This document shows positions 43,705 to 53,329 of a stretch of 64,000 nt of DNA, piece after piece. The stretch is from assembly GCA_937891015.1 (NCBI GenBank), contig CALAPY010000047.1, forward strand, positions 1-64,000, in the 5' to 3' direction. The DNA comes from UBA2108 sp002713215 (GTDB taxonomy: Bacteria; Bacteroidota; Bacteroidia; Flavobacteriales_G; Salibacteraceae). The translations under genes were made by a program, and so were the position numbers. Numbering within the stretch: the first letter of the stretch is position 1; every line of letters starts with the position of its first letter. The notes under the pieces are model-generated. The model did no database searches, was not told where the DNA came from, and saw only the letters and a list, made by a program, of their open reading frames with translations.

Positions 43705-44394
43705 TTATTTTTCTAGAATCGGGTACAGTTTTGCCCAAACTGTTTCAGAAATAATACGATGACCCTCAGCAGTAGGATGTATTCCATCAGGAAGGTTTAA
43801 CTCTTTAATTCCTGCCACATTTTCCAAAAGAAAAGGAATCAGTACAACCCCTTCTATGGTGCCAAGTTCAGTGAATATTTGTTCAAACTCCAAAAAGTAC
43901 TGATCTCCCATACTTGGAGGAACTTTCATTCCGGCCAGAAGCACCTTCGAATTAGGGTTTTTCATCATGAATTTTTGAATAAGTTGCTCTAAATTGGCTT
44001 TGGTTTCCTCCGGTGAATACCCACGCAGGCCATCGTTAGCCCCCAGTTCAAGTACCATGATATCGATAGGCTCTTTCATAACCCAATCTAACCGCGATAA
44101 GCCTCCTTTTGTTGTTTCTCCTGAGTTTCCGGCATTGATGCACTCATACTCCAGTCCGATGGAGTCAATTTTGTTTTGAATAAGGCTTGAGAAAGCTTCA
44201 GCCGGTTCTAACCCATAGGCTGCGGTAATACTATTACCAAAAAACAATATGGTTTTTCTGGTTGAATTTTTATTAACCGGGGTCTCAACCTCTTTGGTGG
44301 TTTCACTTTTGGATGTTGAATTCGGAGCCTGGCAAGCTATAAAGAAGGAAAGTGCCATAGCCGCAACCAGAGCAGATCTCGTAATTATTCTCAT
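43705..44394 (-). CDS. SGNH/GDSL hydrolase, TesA/arylesterase-like lipoprotein
   Basis: About 229 residues with a lipoprotein signal (FFIACQ), then SGNH blocks: FFGNSITAAYG (block I; Ser55, with Asn54 in place of the usual Asp), NAGNSGETTKGGL (block II), ELGANDGLRG (block III) and DGIHPTAEGH (block V Asp/His). It resembles TesA (acyl-CoA thioesterase I/lysophospholipase L1). ATG 44394 is chosen for the signal peptide. A YbbA/YbbP-like transporter lies beyond the ATPase, as in the tesA-ybbAP neighbourhood of Proteobacteria. Confidence 0.88.
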   Translation of the reverse strand: MRIITRSALVAAMALSFFIACQAPNSTSKSETTKEVETPVNKNSTRKTILFFGNSITAAYGLEPAEAFSSLIQNKIDSIGLEYECINAGNSGETTKGGLSRLDWVMKEPIDIMVLELGANDGLRGYSPEETKANLEQLIQKFMMKNPNSKVLLAGMKVPPSMGDQYFLEFEQIFTELGTIEGVVLIPFLLENVAGIKELNLPDGIHPTAEGHRIISETVWAKLYPILEK

Positions 44395-44510
44395 GTCTAT
44401 AATTTGATTACAAATGTGTCTCATTGCTGTTTAAAACGTATGTTAAAGTTGCAAAAAGTTGTTTAGTTTAGAGGCATCAAAATTTTGGATAAACTGCTTA
44501 TCACGGCTAA

Positions 44511-47189
44511 ATGATTGAAGTTGTTGGATTATCTGATTCGGAAGTAAAAGAGTCGGCCCTTAAAAATGGTTCGAACAAGCTTACTGAACAGGATAAGCAA
44601 ACTTTTTCTGACAAACTTCTAGAAAACGTAAAAGACCCGATGATATTAATCCTCATTGTGGCTCTTGTTGTTGTGGTCTTTCTCTCGTTCATGGGTTATA
44701 CCGAATGGTATGAGGGAGTAGGTATTGGAGTGGCTGTAGCATTGGCTACCCTGGTTTCAACTTATTCTGAGTTTAAAAACGAAGAGACATTTCAAAAACT
44801 TCAGGAAGAAGCATCCAAAGTTTTTTTAAATGTTTATCGTGGTAGCCAATTAAGGCATATAAATATTAACGATATAGTTGTTGGGGACAAGATCTTTCTG
44901 CAACCGGGAGATAAACTACCAGCTGATGGCGAACTGATAAACGGACAAATTAAGGTTAATCAGGCCATGCTAAACGGTGAGGCTGAACCCGTTAAAAAAG
45001 AGGTGGGTAGTGCAAATCTCGATGATTTAAATGACCCCAATTCGATATTTCGGGGCACCATAGTAGAGGACGGAGAAGGGATAATGCATGTGCTCAGAGT
45101 AGGAGATTCAACCCAATTTGGAAAGCTCGCTCAGGAGTTAAAAACAGAAGATCGACCGGGTCCATTGCGACTGAAATTGACGTCGCTTGCCAATACAATT
45201 GCTAAGCTTGGTTACATGGGGGCACCCCTTATTGCGTTGGCCTTCATGTTTAAAATTATCTTCATTGATAACGATGGTGATGTTTCTTATTATTTTTCGC
45301 AAGAGTGGCAATTAATTTTTGCTGATTTTATGCAAGCGCTCATTTTGGCCGTCATCATTATTGTGGTAATTGTACCAGAAGGGTTACCCATGATGATTGC
45401 CATTGTTCTGGCACAGAATATGAAAAAATTATTGAAGAACAAAGTACTTGTTCGGCAATTGCTTGGGATTGAAACTTCAGGAAGCTTAAATATTCTGTTT
45501 TCGGATAAGACAGGAACCATTACCAAGGGAAAATTGGATGCGGTAGCATTTGTTTTAGTCAACGAACAAAAGGAAGATAACCTTCATGAGTTTCGTAAAT
45601 TAGAGGAATTACCATCCAATGTTCAGGATGACCTTCGATTGTCTGTTCAGGAAAATACTTCAGCTATAGTAAACATGAAGGCAGAACGTAAGGAAGAAAT
45701 TATTATTGGTGGAAATTCTACGGACAGGGCTTTATTGAAATACGTAAAGGCCGATCAAATTGAGTTTAGCTCTCCTGTTGTAAAGCACAGGGCTCAAATA
45801 CTGTTTAATTCTTCCCGTAAATTTTCTGCATCGGAGGTTACGTTAAAAAATGGCACCGAAGTTTCGTTAATTAAAGGAGCCGCAGAAAGGGTGTTGGAAA
45901 AGTGTACCACGTATTATGATATAGAGGGGGCTAAGAAGGAGTTAACAGAAACCAGAAGGGAAGAGATCTCACTGGCCATGGAAAAGAAAGCCGAACAGGG
46001 TTTTCGGATCATTGGAGTTGGCACTTCCGATCAGTCGATAGCAGGAGATTACTTACCTGACTCAATGACCTTGATTGGGTTTAGCCTTATTCGCGACGAA
46101 TTAAGAGAGGAAGCACACGATGCGATTGTGGAGTTATCCAATGCAGGTATTCAGGTGGTTATGTGTACAGGAGACCGGCATGGAACTGCTGTAGCCATTG
46201 CAAATGAAGCAGGTCTTATTAATGGAAAAGATCATTTAACGTTGAGGTCGGAAGACATGGCATCTATGAGTGATGAGGAGCTGAGTGAAATAATGCCCAA
46301 ATTAAGTGTTATTTCTCGTTGCCTTCCTTCAGATAAAACCAGGCTTGTTAGAATTGCCCAGTCGCGTGGTCTGGTGGTAGGCATGACCGGAGACGGCGTT
46401 AATGACAGCCCGGCACTAAGTAGGGCTGATGTTGGATTTGCACTAGGTAGTGGAACCGAAGTAGCTAAAGAAGCCTCAGACATTGTGGTCCTGGACGATA
46501 ATATTCAATCCATTGCGAATGCTGTTCAATATGGAAGAACTATTTACCGTTCAGTTCAAAAGTTTATAACCTTCCAGTTGACTGTAAATGTAAGTGCTAT
46601 ATTGCTGGCTTTTATTGGTCCGTTTTTAGGCTTTGAATTGCCATTAACCATGATTCAGTTGTTGTGGATTAATCTTATTATGGATACCCTGGCAGCGCTT
46701 GCTTTTAGTGGAGAACCGCCATTGGATAAGCACATGGAAGAGGCTCCTAAATCCAGGGAGGAGGGGTTAATTTCAAAGAAAATGTGGTCCTCTATATTGG
46801 CCAATGGATTATTCATGACAACTCTTTGTATCTTTTTTCTAAAGAGTGATTGGGTTTATGATCTCTTTGGTTGGGATGGAGTTCCAGGTTCTGAGAACGA
46901 AGTCCTGTTTCAAACCGCTTTTTTTACCCTGTTTGTCTTTCTGAATAACTTCAATAAGTTTAATGTTCGGGTAGAAGACCTTGGTCTTTTGGACCATATA
47001 ACAAAGAACAAAGGTTTCATTCGGGTAACGATGATCATTTTTGGGGTTCAATTTATACTTGCGGTATTTGGGGGTGAATTGTTTAGAACCACTCCCATGA
47101 ATGTAATTGAGTGGGCCTGGGTACTGTTTTTATCCTTTCTCATTATTCCGTTCGATTTAGTGAGAAAGATGATCATGCGGAATTCTTAG
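44511..47189 (+). CDS. PMCA-type calcium-translocating P-type ATPase
   Basis: 892 residues, P-type ATPase of type IIB-like order: A domain with NGEAEPV (Asn155-Gly-Glu, not TGES), M4 with VPEGLPMMIA (calcium-site Glu), phosphorylation site SDKTGTITKGKL (Asp332), TGDRHGTA, TGDGVNDSPALSRADVGFALG, and M6 LLWINLIMDTLAALA (Asn/Asp ligands). About ten membrane helices. It should export Ca2+ with ATP. A divergent SGNH esterase shares the upstream 116 bases. Confidence 0.9.
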   Translation: MIEVVGLSDSEVKESALKNGSNKLTEQDKQTFSDKLLENVKDPMILILIVALVVVVFLSFMGYTEWYEGVGIGVAVALATLVSTYSEFKNEETFQKLQEEASKVFLNVYRGSQLRHININDIVVGDKIFLQPGDKLPADGELINGQIKVNQAMLNGEAEPVKKEVGSANLDDLNDPNSIFRGTIVEDGEGIMHVLRVGDSTQFGKLAQELKTEDRPGPLRLKLTSLANTIAKLGYMGAPLIALAFMFKIIFIDNDGDVSYYFSQEWQLIFADFMQALILAVIIIVVIVPEGLPMMIAIVLAQNMKKLLKNKVLVRQLLGIETSGSLNILFSDKTGTITKGKLDAVAFVLVNEQKEDNLHEFRKLEELPSNVQDDLRLSVQENTSAIVNMKAERKEEIIIGGNSTDRALLKYVKADQIEFSSPVVKHRAQILFNSSRKFSASEVTLKNGTEVSLIKGAAERVLEKCTTYYDIEGAKKELTETRREEISLAMEKKAEQGFRIIGVGTSDQSIAGDYLPDSMTLIGFSLIRDELREEAHDAIVELSNAGIQVVMCTGDRHGTAVAIANEAGLINGKDHLTLRSEDMASMSDEELSEIMPKLSVISRCLPSDKTRLVRIAQSRGLVVGMTGDGVNDSPALSRADVGFALGSGTEVAKEASDIVVLDDNIQSIANAVQYGRTIYRSVQKFITFQLTVNVSAILLAFIGPFLGFELPLTMIQLLWINLIMDTLAALAFSGEPPLDKHMEEAPKSREEGLISKKMWSSILANGLFMTTLCIFFLKSDWVYDLFGWDGVPGSENEVLFQTAFFTLFVFLNNFNKFNVRVEDLGLLDHITKNKGFIRVTMIIFGVQFILAVFGGELFRTTPMNVIEWAWVLFLSFLIIPFDLVRKMIMRNS

Positions 47190-47344
47190 GCTTGGAATAA
47201 CAATTCCAAATGCTGGCTGGAACTAATAATTATTCATGAACCTTTTTAGATGGTAGTTGTTTAAGTTGAATGCTGAAACAACGATTTCAAAGGTTCTCCG
47301 ATTTTACATTTTCTATATAAACGTTATCATTTCTTAATGCTCAA

Positions 47345-47372
47345 TTGTAGAGCAATACACCTGATACTTTTG
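47345..47372 (+). promoter_or_regulatory. Promoter of the ABC transporter operon
   Basis: TTG at 47345-47347, a 17-base spacer and TACTTTTG at 47365-47372 form a full promoter 23 bases before the GTG start of the ATPase subunit. Confidence 0.6.
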
Positions 47373-47394
47373 TAACCGCAATAAACAAAACGCA

Positions 47395-48084
47395 GTGATT
47401 TTAAAACTTAATGACGTAACCCAACGGTTTAAATCCGGTCAACATGAAATTGAGGTTCTTTCTGAGATTAACTTGGAAGTAACCTCGGGAGAGAGCCTTG
47501 CAATTGTTGGCCCCTCCGGAAGTGGAAAAACAACCTTGCTTGGACTATGTGCTGGACTGGACCGACCAACCCTTGGACGTGTAGAACTTGTCGATAAAAG
47601 CATTGGTGAACTCTCTGAAGATCAACGAGCTGTTTTGAGAAGGGACAATGTTGGTTTTGTATTCCAGAATTTCGAACTCATTTCTTCGCTAACTGCATTG
47701 GAAAACGTTTCGCTTCCTTTGGATTTAATTGGTGCAAAATCTTCACGTCACACTGCAATGGAATTGCTGGAAAAAGTAGGGTTAAAAGACCGAGCTCACC
47801 ATTATCCGACACAAATGAGTGGTGGAGAACAACAGCGAGTGGCCATTGCCAGGGCGTTTAGTAATAACCCCAAGATCGTTTTTGCAGATGAGCCCACTGG
47901 TAATCTTGATGAAGAAACCGGAGCCAAGATTGAAGATATTCTTTTCAACCTTAATCAGGAAAAAGGAACAACCCTGGTTTTGGTTACCCATAATTTGGAA
48001 TTGGCAAATAAAGCCCATCGAATTATAGAATTAAAACAGGGTAAGCTTACCAGGGATCAAATCCTTCAAAAAGAAACGATTTGA
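47395..48084 (+). CDS. ABC transporter ATP-binding protein, LolD/YbbA-like
   Basis: 229 residues with Walker [12 protein letters not shown], a Q-loop region FVFQNFELI, the signature [14 protein letters not shown], Walker [15 protein letters not shown] and the H-loop VTHN. This is the MacB/LolD-type (type VII) group that works with FtsX-like permeases. The GTG start is supported by the promoter 23 bases upstream. The stop overlaps the permease start by four bases (TTGA). Confidence 0.93.
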   Translation: MILKLNDVTQRFKSGQHEIEVLSEINLEVTSGESLAIVGPSGSGKTTLLGLCAGLDRPTLGRVELVDKSIGELSEDQRAVLRRDNVGFVFQNFELISSLTALENVSLPLDLIGAKSSRHTAMELLEKVGLKDRAHHYPTQMSGGEQQRVAIARAFSNNPKIVFADEPTGNLDEETGAKIEDILFNLNQEKGTTLVLVTHNLELANKAHRIIELKQGKLTRDQILQKETI

Positions 48085-50603
48085 GATCCATTGGATTATT
48101 CAAACTTGCATTTGTTGAGTTAAGGCACAATAGCCTAAGGCTGTTTGTATACTCCTTAAGCATTAGCATTGGTATTGCAGCAATTTTTGCTACCGGAAGC
48201 TTAAAAAACGATTTAATTACCCAGATTGATAAAGAAACCAAGGAACTGGTTGGAGGAGATCTTGTTGTAAAAGGATTTTCGGCAATTAATGATTCCCTTT
48301 ATGATGAAGTCCTGGATCAATCGACTGCAGTAGCGCATGAAAAAAGCTTTGCAAGCATGGTTGTATTCGCCAACAAGGAGAACACACGCCTGGTTAATGT
48401 ACGAGCCATAAGTGCTGACTACCCTCTGATTGGTTCAATTGAAGATCGGGCTGGTGACTCCAGGGCAATTAATACCCAGGGTGGTTTGGTATCCATTAAC
48501 GAAAGTCTGGGAATTCAATATGGTTTGGAGTTGGGGGATTCCTTGTTCATTGGAAATTCGGTTTTCAAGGTAGCCGCTTTTCACTCCAAGGCCCCAGGAC
48601 AATCTGGAATTGCGGCCACCGTAGCACCCTCAGTATTTATTTCACTCGATGATTTGTCAGGGACCGGTTTAGCTCGAATTGGAAGTAGAATTAGGCATTC
48701 CTACTATTTTCTTTATGCTGATGAAGAAACGACCAAGAACAAATTCAAAGCCCTTGAAAAAGCAGTCATTGATGATGGGCTTAGGTTGGAGAATCTTGAA
48801 TCAGGTAGAAAAAGGTTAGGAAGAAGCTACAAAAACTTATTTCTGTTTTTGAATCTTGCTGCTTTTATTGCTTTGATCATTGGAGGAGTTGGCGCAGGAA
48901 GTGCGATTGATTTGTTCTTTAGCGAGAAGAAGAAAACAGTTGCCGTTCTTAAATGTGTTGGGTTTAGATACAAGGAAATTGCCACTTTATTTCTTGTACA
49001 GATTCTGTTTTTAGGGCTATTTGGAAGCGGGTTGGGAGTTGCCATTGGATTAGGAATTCAACAAGCCTTACCGGGGATGTTCAAAGGCGTATTTGTCGTT
49101 GATTTTGTTCAACAATTTCATTTTTCAGTATTTCTGATTTCTATGCTTATGGGGGTGTTAGTGAGTGTGTTGTTTGGATTGAAAACCTTAATACCTTTAC
49201 TCAACTCTACCCCTTTAATGGCACTTCGAAGTAGTTTGGTTAATCAGCAAGGTTACCAGCGAATTAACCTAATTATTCGCTCCATCCAATTGGCATCACT
49301 GATTTTAATTACTTGGTATTTAACCGGAAAGTTCTTTATTGCTCTTGGTTTTACTTTCGGATTGCTGCTTATTATGCTTTGCCTGTGGGGCCTTGCCATG
49401 CTACTGAGAAAATTTGCACGAAAAATAGTTACAAGGCTTCGATCATTCGAATTGCGCTATGCCGTTAACGCTTTGTACAGGCCACAAAACCAAACCGTAC
49501 TGCTAATAAGTATCATTGGCTTGTCAGCAATTCTCGTTCTGCATCTATTTTTTATTCGCTCCTCATTGGTCAATTCCATCCAGCTATTAGACAACGATCA
49601 TCGCCCCAATCTTATCATATTTGATATTGATGAAGAGTCGGTAGAACCGATTGCTTCGTTTTTAGAATCTCGTAATGTTTCTGTTTTCGACCCGCTTTCA
49701 ATTGTGCCAATGAGAATTCATCGCTTAAAGGGAAGAAGTGTTTTTTCTTGGAAGAAGGATTCGACACATTCTATCCCTTCGCATGTTTTTAATCGTGAAT
49801 ACCGGGTAACTGAACGAGAGGTGTTGGGAGAGAATGAAAGTATTGAAGAAGGAAAATGGAAAGGGAATTACGAAGGAAGTGGAATCATTCCTATATCCAT
49901 TGAAGAGAATTTTTCAGGACAATCAGAATTGTCCTTAGGTGATACCGTTGAGTTTAATGTTTTTGGCTCCATTTTAAAAGCCGAAATAGCCAGTATCAGA
50001 AAAGTAGATTTTACTCAAATGCAGGCTGCATTTACCATTGTGTTTCCCAAGGGTTCTTTGGAAGGGGCACCAGTGATGTATGCGGTTTCTGCCCATGTTA
50101 AGGATAAAGAGAAGATGATGAAGGTTCAAAATGAGCTAATGGACAACTTCAAAAATATATCCATAATCGACCTGGACCAGATTTTTGAATCGGTGGCCGA
50201 ACTCGGTTCAAAAATTGAAATTGCCATCCAATTTATGTTCTCATTTAGTGCACTAACTGCTTTAATCGTCTTGATAAATACCTTGTATGTTAGCCGGTTT
50301 CAACGGTTGAAAGAAAGTGCCGTATTAAAAACGCTGGGTGCCGTATCAAACAGGCTTACCCGTATCAACATCTATGAGTTCTTGATTCTGGGAGTATTAG
50401 CGGTCGTAGCCGGGTTGGTTTTTTCCTTTGTGGTAAGTTACTTGTTGATGACCTTTTTGTTTAAGGTGCCGTTTTCGCCAGATATATTTAGCGCCGGAAT
50501 TATTTTACTTTTTGTACTTGCGGTTGTAACTTTCATGGGTGTAGTTAATAGCAGTAGTTTGAGAAACGTATCCCCGATACGTTTGATCAGGGGAAATGGA
50601 TAA
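48081..50603 (+). CDS. FtsX-like ABC permease, YbbP-like
   Basis: 840 residues. There is an N-terminal helix, a large periplasmic domain (about 40-255), helices at about 256-360 (FtsX block), four more (about 400-500), a second periplasmic domain and C-terminal helices (about 715-840) with the FtsX motif ESAVLKTLGAVSNRLTRI and VSPIRLIRG. The two-FtsX-domain layout is that of YbbP. With the ATPase it should be a mechanotransmission ABC complex for envelope lipids or lipoproteins. Start TTG 48081 overlaps the ATPase stop. Confidence 0.88.
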   Translation: MRSIGLFKLAFVELRHNSLRLFVYSLSISIGIAAIFATGSLKNDLITQIDKETKELVGGDLVVKGFSAINDSLYDEVLDQSTAVAHEKSFASMVVFANKENTRLVNVRAISADYPLIGSIEDRAGDSRAINTQGGLVSINESLGIQYGLELGDSLFIGNSVFKVAAFHSKAPGQSGIAATVAPSVFISLDDLSGTGLARIGSRIRHSYYFLYADEETTKNKFKALEKAVIDDGLRLENLESGRKRLGRSYKNLFLFLNLAAFIALIIGGVGAGSAIDLFFSEKKKTVAVLKCVGFRYKEIATLFLVQILFLGLFGSGLGVAIGLGIQQALPGMFKGVFVVDFVQQFHFSVFLISMLMGVLVSVLFGLKTLIPLLNSTPLMALRSSLVNQQGYQRINLIIRSIQLASLILITWYLTGKFFIALGFTFGLLLIMLCLWGLAMLLRKFARKIVTRLRSFELRYAVNALYRPQNQTVLLISIIGLSAILVLHLFFIRSSLVNSIQLLDNDHRPNLIIFDIDEESVEPIASFLESRNVSVFDPLSIVPMRIHRLKGRSVFSWKKDSTHSIPSHVFNREYRVTEREVLGENESIEEGKWKGNYEGSGIIPISIEENFSGQSELSLGDTVEFNVFGSILKAEIASIRKVDFTQMQAAFTIVFPKGSLEGAPVMYAVSAHVKDKEKMMKVQNELMDNFKNISIIDLDQIFESVAELGSKIEIAIQFMFSFSALTALIVLINTLYVSRFQRLKESAVLKTLGAVSNRLTRINIYEFLILGVLAVVAGLVFSFVVSYLLMTFLFKVPFSPDIFSAGIILLFVLAVVTFMGVVNSSSLRNVSPIRLIRGNG

Positions 50604-50614
50604 CAAACGAAGGT

Positions 50615-51853
50615 TTATTTGTTCCAGGCTATAAGTGCATCGGCGACAACAAACGTACTTCCGCCTATATAAATAAGGTCATTAGTACCGGCCGATTGCT
50701 GTGCTTTGGAAACAGCATTCTCAACTGAACCGCAATCTACTCCCTGTAAGTTTGCCCGGTTTGCAACGTCCATTAACTCCGAACTTGGAAGTGCTCTTGG
50801 AATGTTTGCATTACAGAAATAATATTGGGCCTCTTTTGGGAAAAGTTGAATCACATCGGCTATGGACTTATCGTTGACCATACCCAAGACGATATGTTTT
50901 TGGTTGCATTTCAGTTTGCTTATTTGCTTGAGAACAGCCTTTAACCCATCCTCATTGTGGGCAGTATCGCAAATGGTTAGTGGACTCTTATCAAGAATTT
51001 GCCATCTTCCAAGCAGTCCCGTGTTTTTAATTACTCGGTTTAATCCATTGGATACATCAATTGGGGCAATCTTAAATTCTAACTGGTTCAACTGTTTTAC
51101 ACATGTAAGGCCCGTCTTTTGATTGCCGAGTTGATATTCACCTAGTAGGTCACTTTCATAGATAGTCTCAAAGGTTTGATTTTCTACAAAGGTTATCGGA
51201 GCTGAATTTGAATTTGCAATATCTTTAAAAATGGCCTTTGTTTCTGAGGTGGATTCCCCAATGATTACCGGAATACTTGGTTTAATTATTCCCGCTTTTT
51301 CTTTGGCGATTAAGCTTAAGGTATTTCCTAAAAATTGGGTATGATCGAGTCCAATATTGGTGATAATCGATAGTAGGGGTTCAATCACATTGGTTGAGTC
51401 CAGACGACCTCCCATTCCAACTTCAACGATAGCAATATCTACTTTTTGCTTAGCGAAATAAGAAAAACACAGTCCAACAGTCCACTCGAAGAAAGATAAA
51501 TTGATTTTTTCAAATTCTTGACGGTAGGTAGAAACGAAATTGATAACGTCTTCTTTAGCAATCACTTCACCGTTGATTTTAATCCGTTCACGGAAGTCAA
51601 TTAGGTGAGGAGATGTATAAAGCCCGACCCGGTAGCCAGCTTCTTGCAATATAGACGCAATCATGTGGGAAGTACTGCCCTTGCCGTTGGTTCCGGCAAC
51701 ATGAATGCTCTTAAAACCACGATAAGGGTGGTCAAGTAATTCCATCAGTTTCCACGTATTATTCAAATCGGCTTTGTAAGCGGCCTTTCCCTGCCTTTGA
51801 TACATAGGTAGCTGGGAAAAGAGATAGTCTAATGTTGCCTGGTAATCCATCAT
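50615..51853 (-). CDS. folC: Bifunctional folylpolyglutamate/dihydrofolate synthase
   Basis: 412 residues with IHVAGTNGKGSTSHM (P-loop), HLIDFRERIKING, GMGGRLDSTN, ITNIGLDHTQFLGNTL and DTAHNEDGL. FolC adds glutamate to folates (and usually to dihydropteroate). Its ATG overlaps the GT39 stop by four bases, so the two genes are co-translated. It converges on the YbbP-like gene with 11 bases between. Confidence 0.94.
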   Translation of the reverse strand: MMDYQATLDYLFSQLPMYQRQGKAAYKADLNNTWKLMELLDHPYRGFKSIHVAGTNGKGSTSHMIASILQEAGYRVGLYTSPHLIDFRERIKINGEVIAKEDVINFVSTYRQEFEKINLSFFEWTVGLCFSYFAKQKVDIAIVEVGMGGRLDSTNVIEPLLSIITNIGLDHTQFLGNTLSLIAKEKAGIIKPSIPVIIGESTSETKAIFKDIANSNSAPITFVENQTFETIYESDLLGEYQLGNQKTGLTCVKQLNQLEFKIAPIDVSNGLNRVIKNTGLLGRWQILDKSPLTICDTAHNEDGLKAVLKQISKLKCNQKHIVLGMVNDKSIADVIQLFPKEAQYYFCNANIPRALPSSELMDVANRANLQGVDCGSVENAVSKAQQSAGTNDLIYIGGSTFVVADALIAWNK

Positions 51854-53271
51854 TCGAGTATGAGATAATTGTATCCGGCAGCTTTTACTTTGGCCAAATC
51901 ATTTTCATTTGGAATTCTGTCGTAGGCTATAAAATTGGTATAAAACATAGCTTCTGCGTAATGCTCACAGTTGAAGATGACCAGTTTTTCTCCCGAATGA
52001 CTAGCCTTTAGTTCAAGGATCTCCGTTTTCCATTCGGGAGTATCTCTCTCCTGAAACGGTTTTATTCGCTCAACGGAATAACGAAAAGCCAAAAAGAAGA
52101 ATAAAAAGATCACTAGTCTGGATAACCAAGGTTTGTTAGCAAGTGTGCTTACACTATTTATATTGTTGATGAAATATGCCGTGATAATAAATAGGGCAGG
52201 AGCTATAAACAGAACATAACCCTGCATTTTGGTTATTGGAATGGAAAAGAAAACCATTGGAATAAGAATCCAAATTAGAAGGGCACGGTAGTTGGTCTTC
52301 AAAACAGTGGTTCTTTTACTGAATAAGAACCAAATCAGTGGGATATAAACAAGTTCACCGTAGTTCACCATGATGCGATGGAAAAAGTAGTAGAAAGGCC
52401 CTGTTTGATCCTCTAATGCTTCTGTAAAATGCCTCCAGTTCATGGCTTGCTCATGTGCCGCTTCAACGGGAAATGACGTATGGATATAAACTTGCCAGGG
52501 AATAAATACTGCGGAGGTAATGATGAGGCAAACTGAAAGTGGTAATAGGGAAATCTTCCAATTGCTTTTGTTGTAAGTAAGGAGCAGCCATACCGGTATT
52601 ACAATTAACGCGGGCAACCATTTGGCCAGTATGGCTAGTCCAATTGAAACGGACATTGGAATAACCCATTTCAGGTTTAAGTTTTGCCTGTGTTTAATAG
52701 CAAAGAGAATGGCTAACTCGATAAAAAAAGCAAAACAAATGTCAACATGGTCGGTAGCTATCCTTCCGGCGCTCAATTCAATAAAAAGCCCGTTTACAGC
52801 TATAAAAAACGCGGCTATAATCCCTTCTTTTGATCCAAAAAGTGACTTGCCAATGTAGTAGGTTAGGACAATCATAGCTGTAGAAAGCAAGATGGAGGGT
52901 AGCCTTACCGCGAAATCAGAGACACCAAACAGTTCCAAACTTCCTGCTATAAGCCACAAAGTGAGCGGCTGTTTATGAAGCCAGACATGACCACCTACCC
53001 AAAGTAGATCTTGTTCCAGAATAGGGACATCATAAAAGGTTGGTAGCAGTGGGTGTTTAGTTAGGTTTTTGGCTACAAGCGCATGATAGCGTTCATCCCA
53101 CTCGTGTAAAAAAGGGTCCAGGCTTGTAAAAATTCTCATTAAAAGCCCTCCTAAGGTAATTAGACCCAACGACAGCTTGAAATTGTTTGACCTGTAGAAT
53201 TGGAAAGCTGTATAAAACAGGATTGCTGCAATCAATAAAAAAAATGAACCATATAGAATAGTCCCGCTCAT
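51850..53271 (-). CDS. GT39/ArnT-like membrane glycosyltransferase
   Basis: 473 residues with about ten membrane helices. The first external loop contains PFLHEWDERYHALVAKNL, a catalytic-Asp-type motif of GT-C enzymes, and HVWLHKQPLTLWL, matching the PMT_2/ArnT family. It would transfer a sugar from polyprenyl phosphate to a periplasmic acceptor; the mannosyltransferase at 34645 could make its donor (inference). It lies between the TonB gene and folC, on the same strand. Confidence 0.87.
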   Translation of the reverse strand: MSGTILYGSFFLLIAAILFYTAFQFYRSNNFKLSLGLITLGGLLMRIFTSLDPFLHEWDERYHALVAKNLTKHPLLPTFYDVPILEQDLLWVGGHVWLHKQPLTLWLIAGSLELFGVSDFAVRLPSILLSTAMIVLTYYIGKSLFGSKEGIIAAFFIAVNGLFIELSAGRIATDHVDICFAFFIELAILFAIKHRQNLNLKWVIPMSVSIGLAILAKWLPALIVIPVWLLLTYNKSNWKISLLPLSVCLIITSAVFIPWQVYIHTSFPVEAAHEQAMNWRHFTEALEDQTGPFYYFFHRIMVNYGELVYIPLIWFLFSKRTTVLKTNYRALLIWILIPMVFFSIPITKMQGYVLFIAPALFIITAYFINNINSVSTLANKPWLSRLVIFLFFFLAFRYSVERIKPFQERDTPEWKTEILELKASHSGEKLVIFNCEHYAEAMFYTNFIAYDRIPNENDLAKVKAAGYNYLILE

Positions 53272-53329
53272 TCAGACCATTAAAAATTGGATTGTAAAAC
53301 TAGGAATGTTGTCGGTGTAATTGACACCC

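Noticed and set aside
47192..47209. Perfect inverted repeat TTGGAAT/ATTCCAA after the P-type ATPase
   Set aside because: No T-tract follows on either strand, so a terminator cannot be supported; it may be a processing or chance hairpin.
53314..53328. GGTGT/ACACC hairpin between tonB and the GT39 gene
   Set aside because: A 5-bp stem without a T-tract; too weak to call a terminator.
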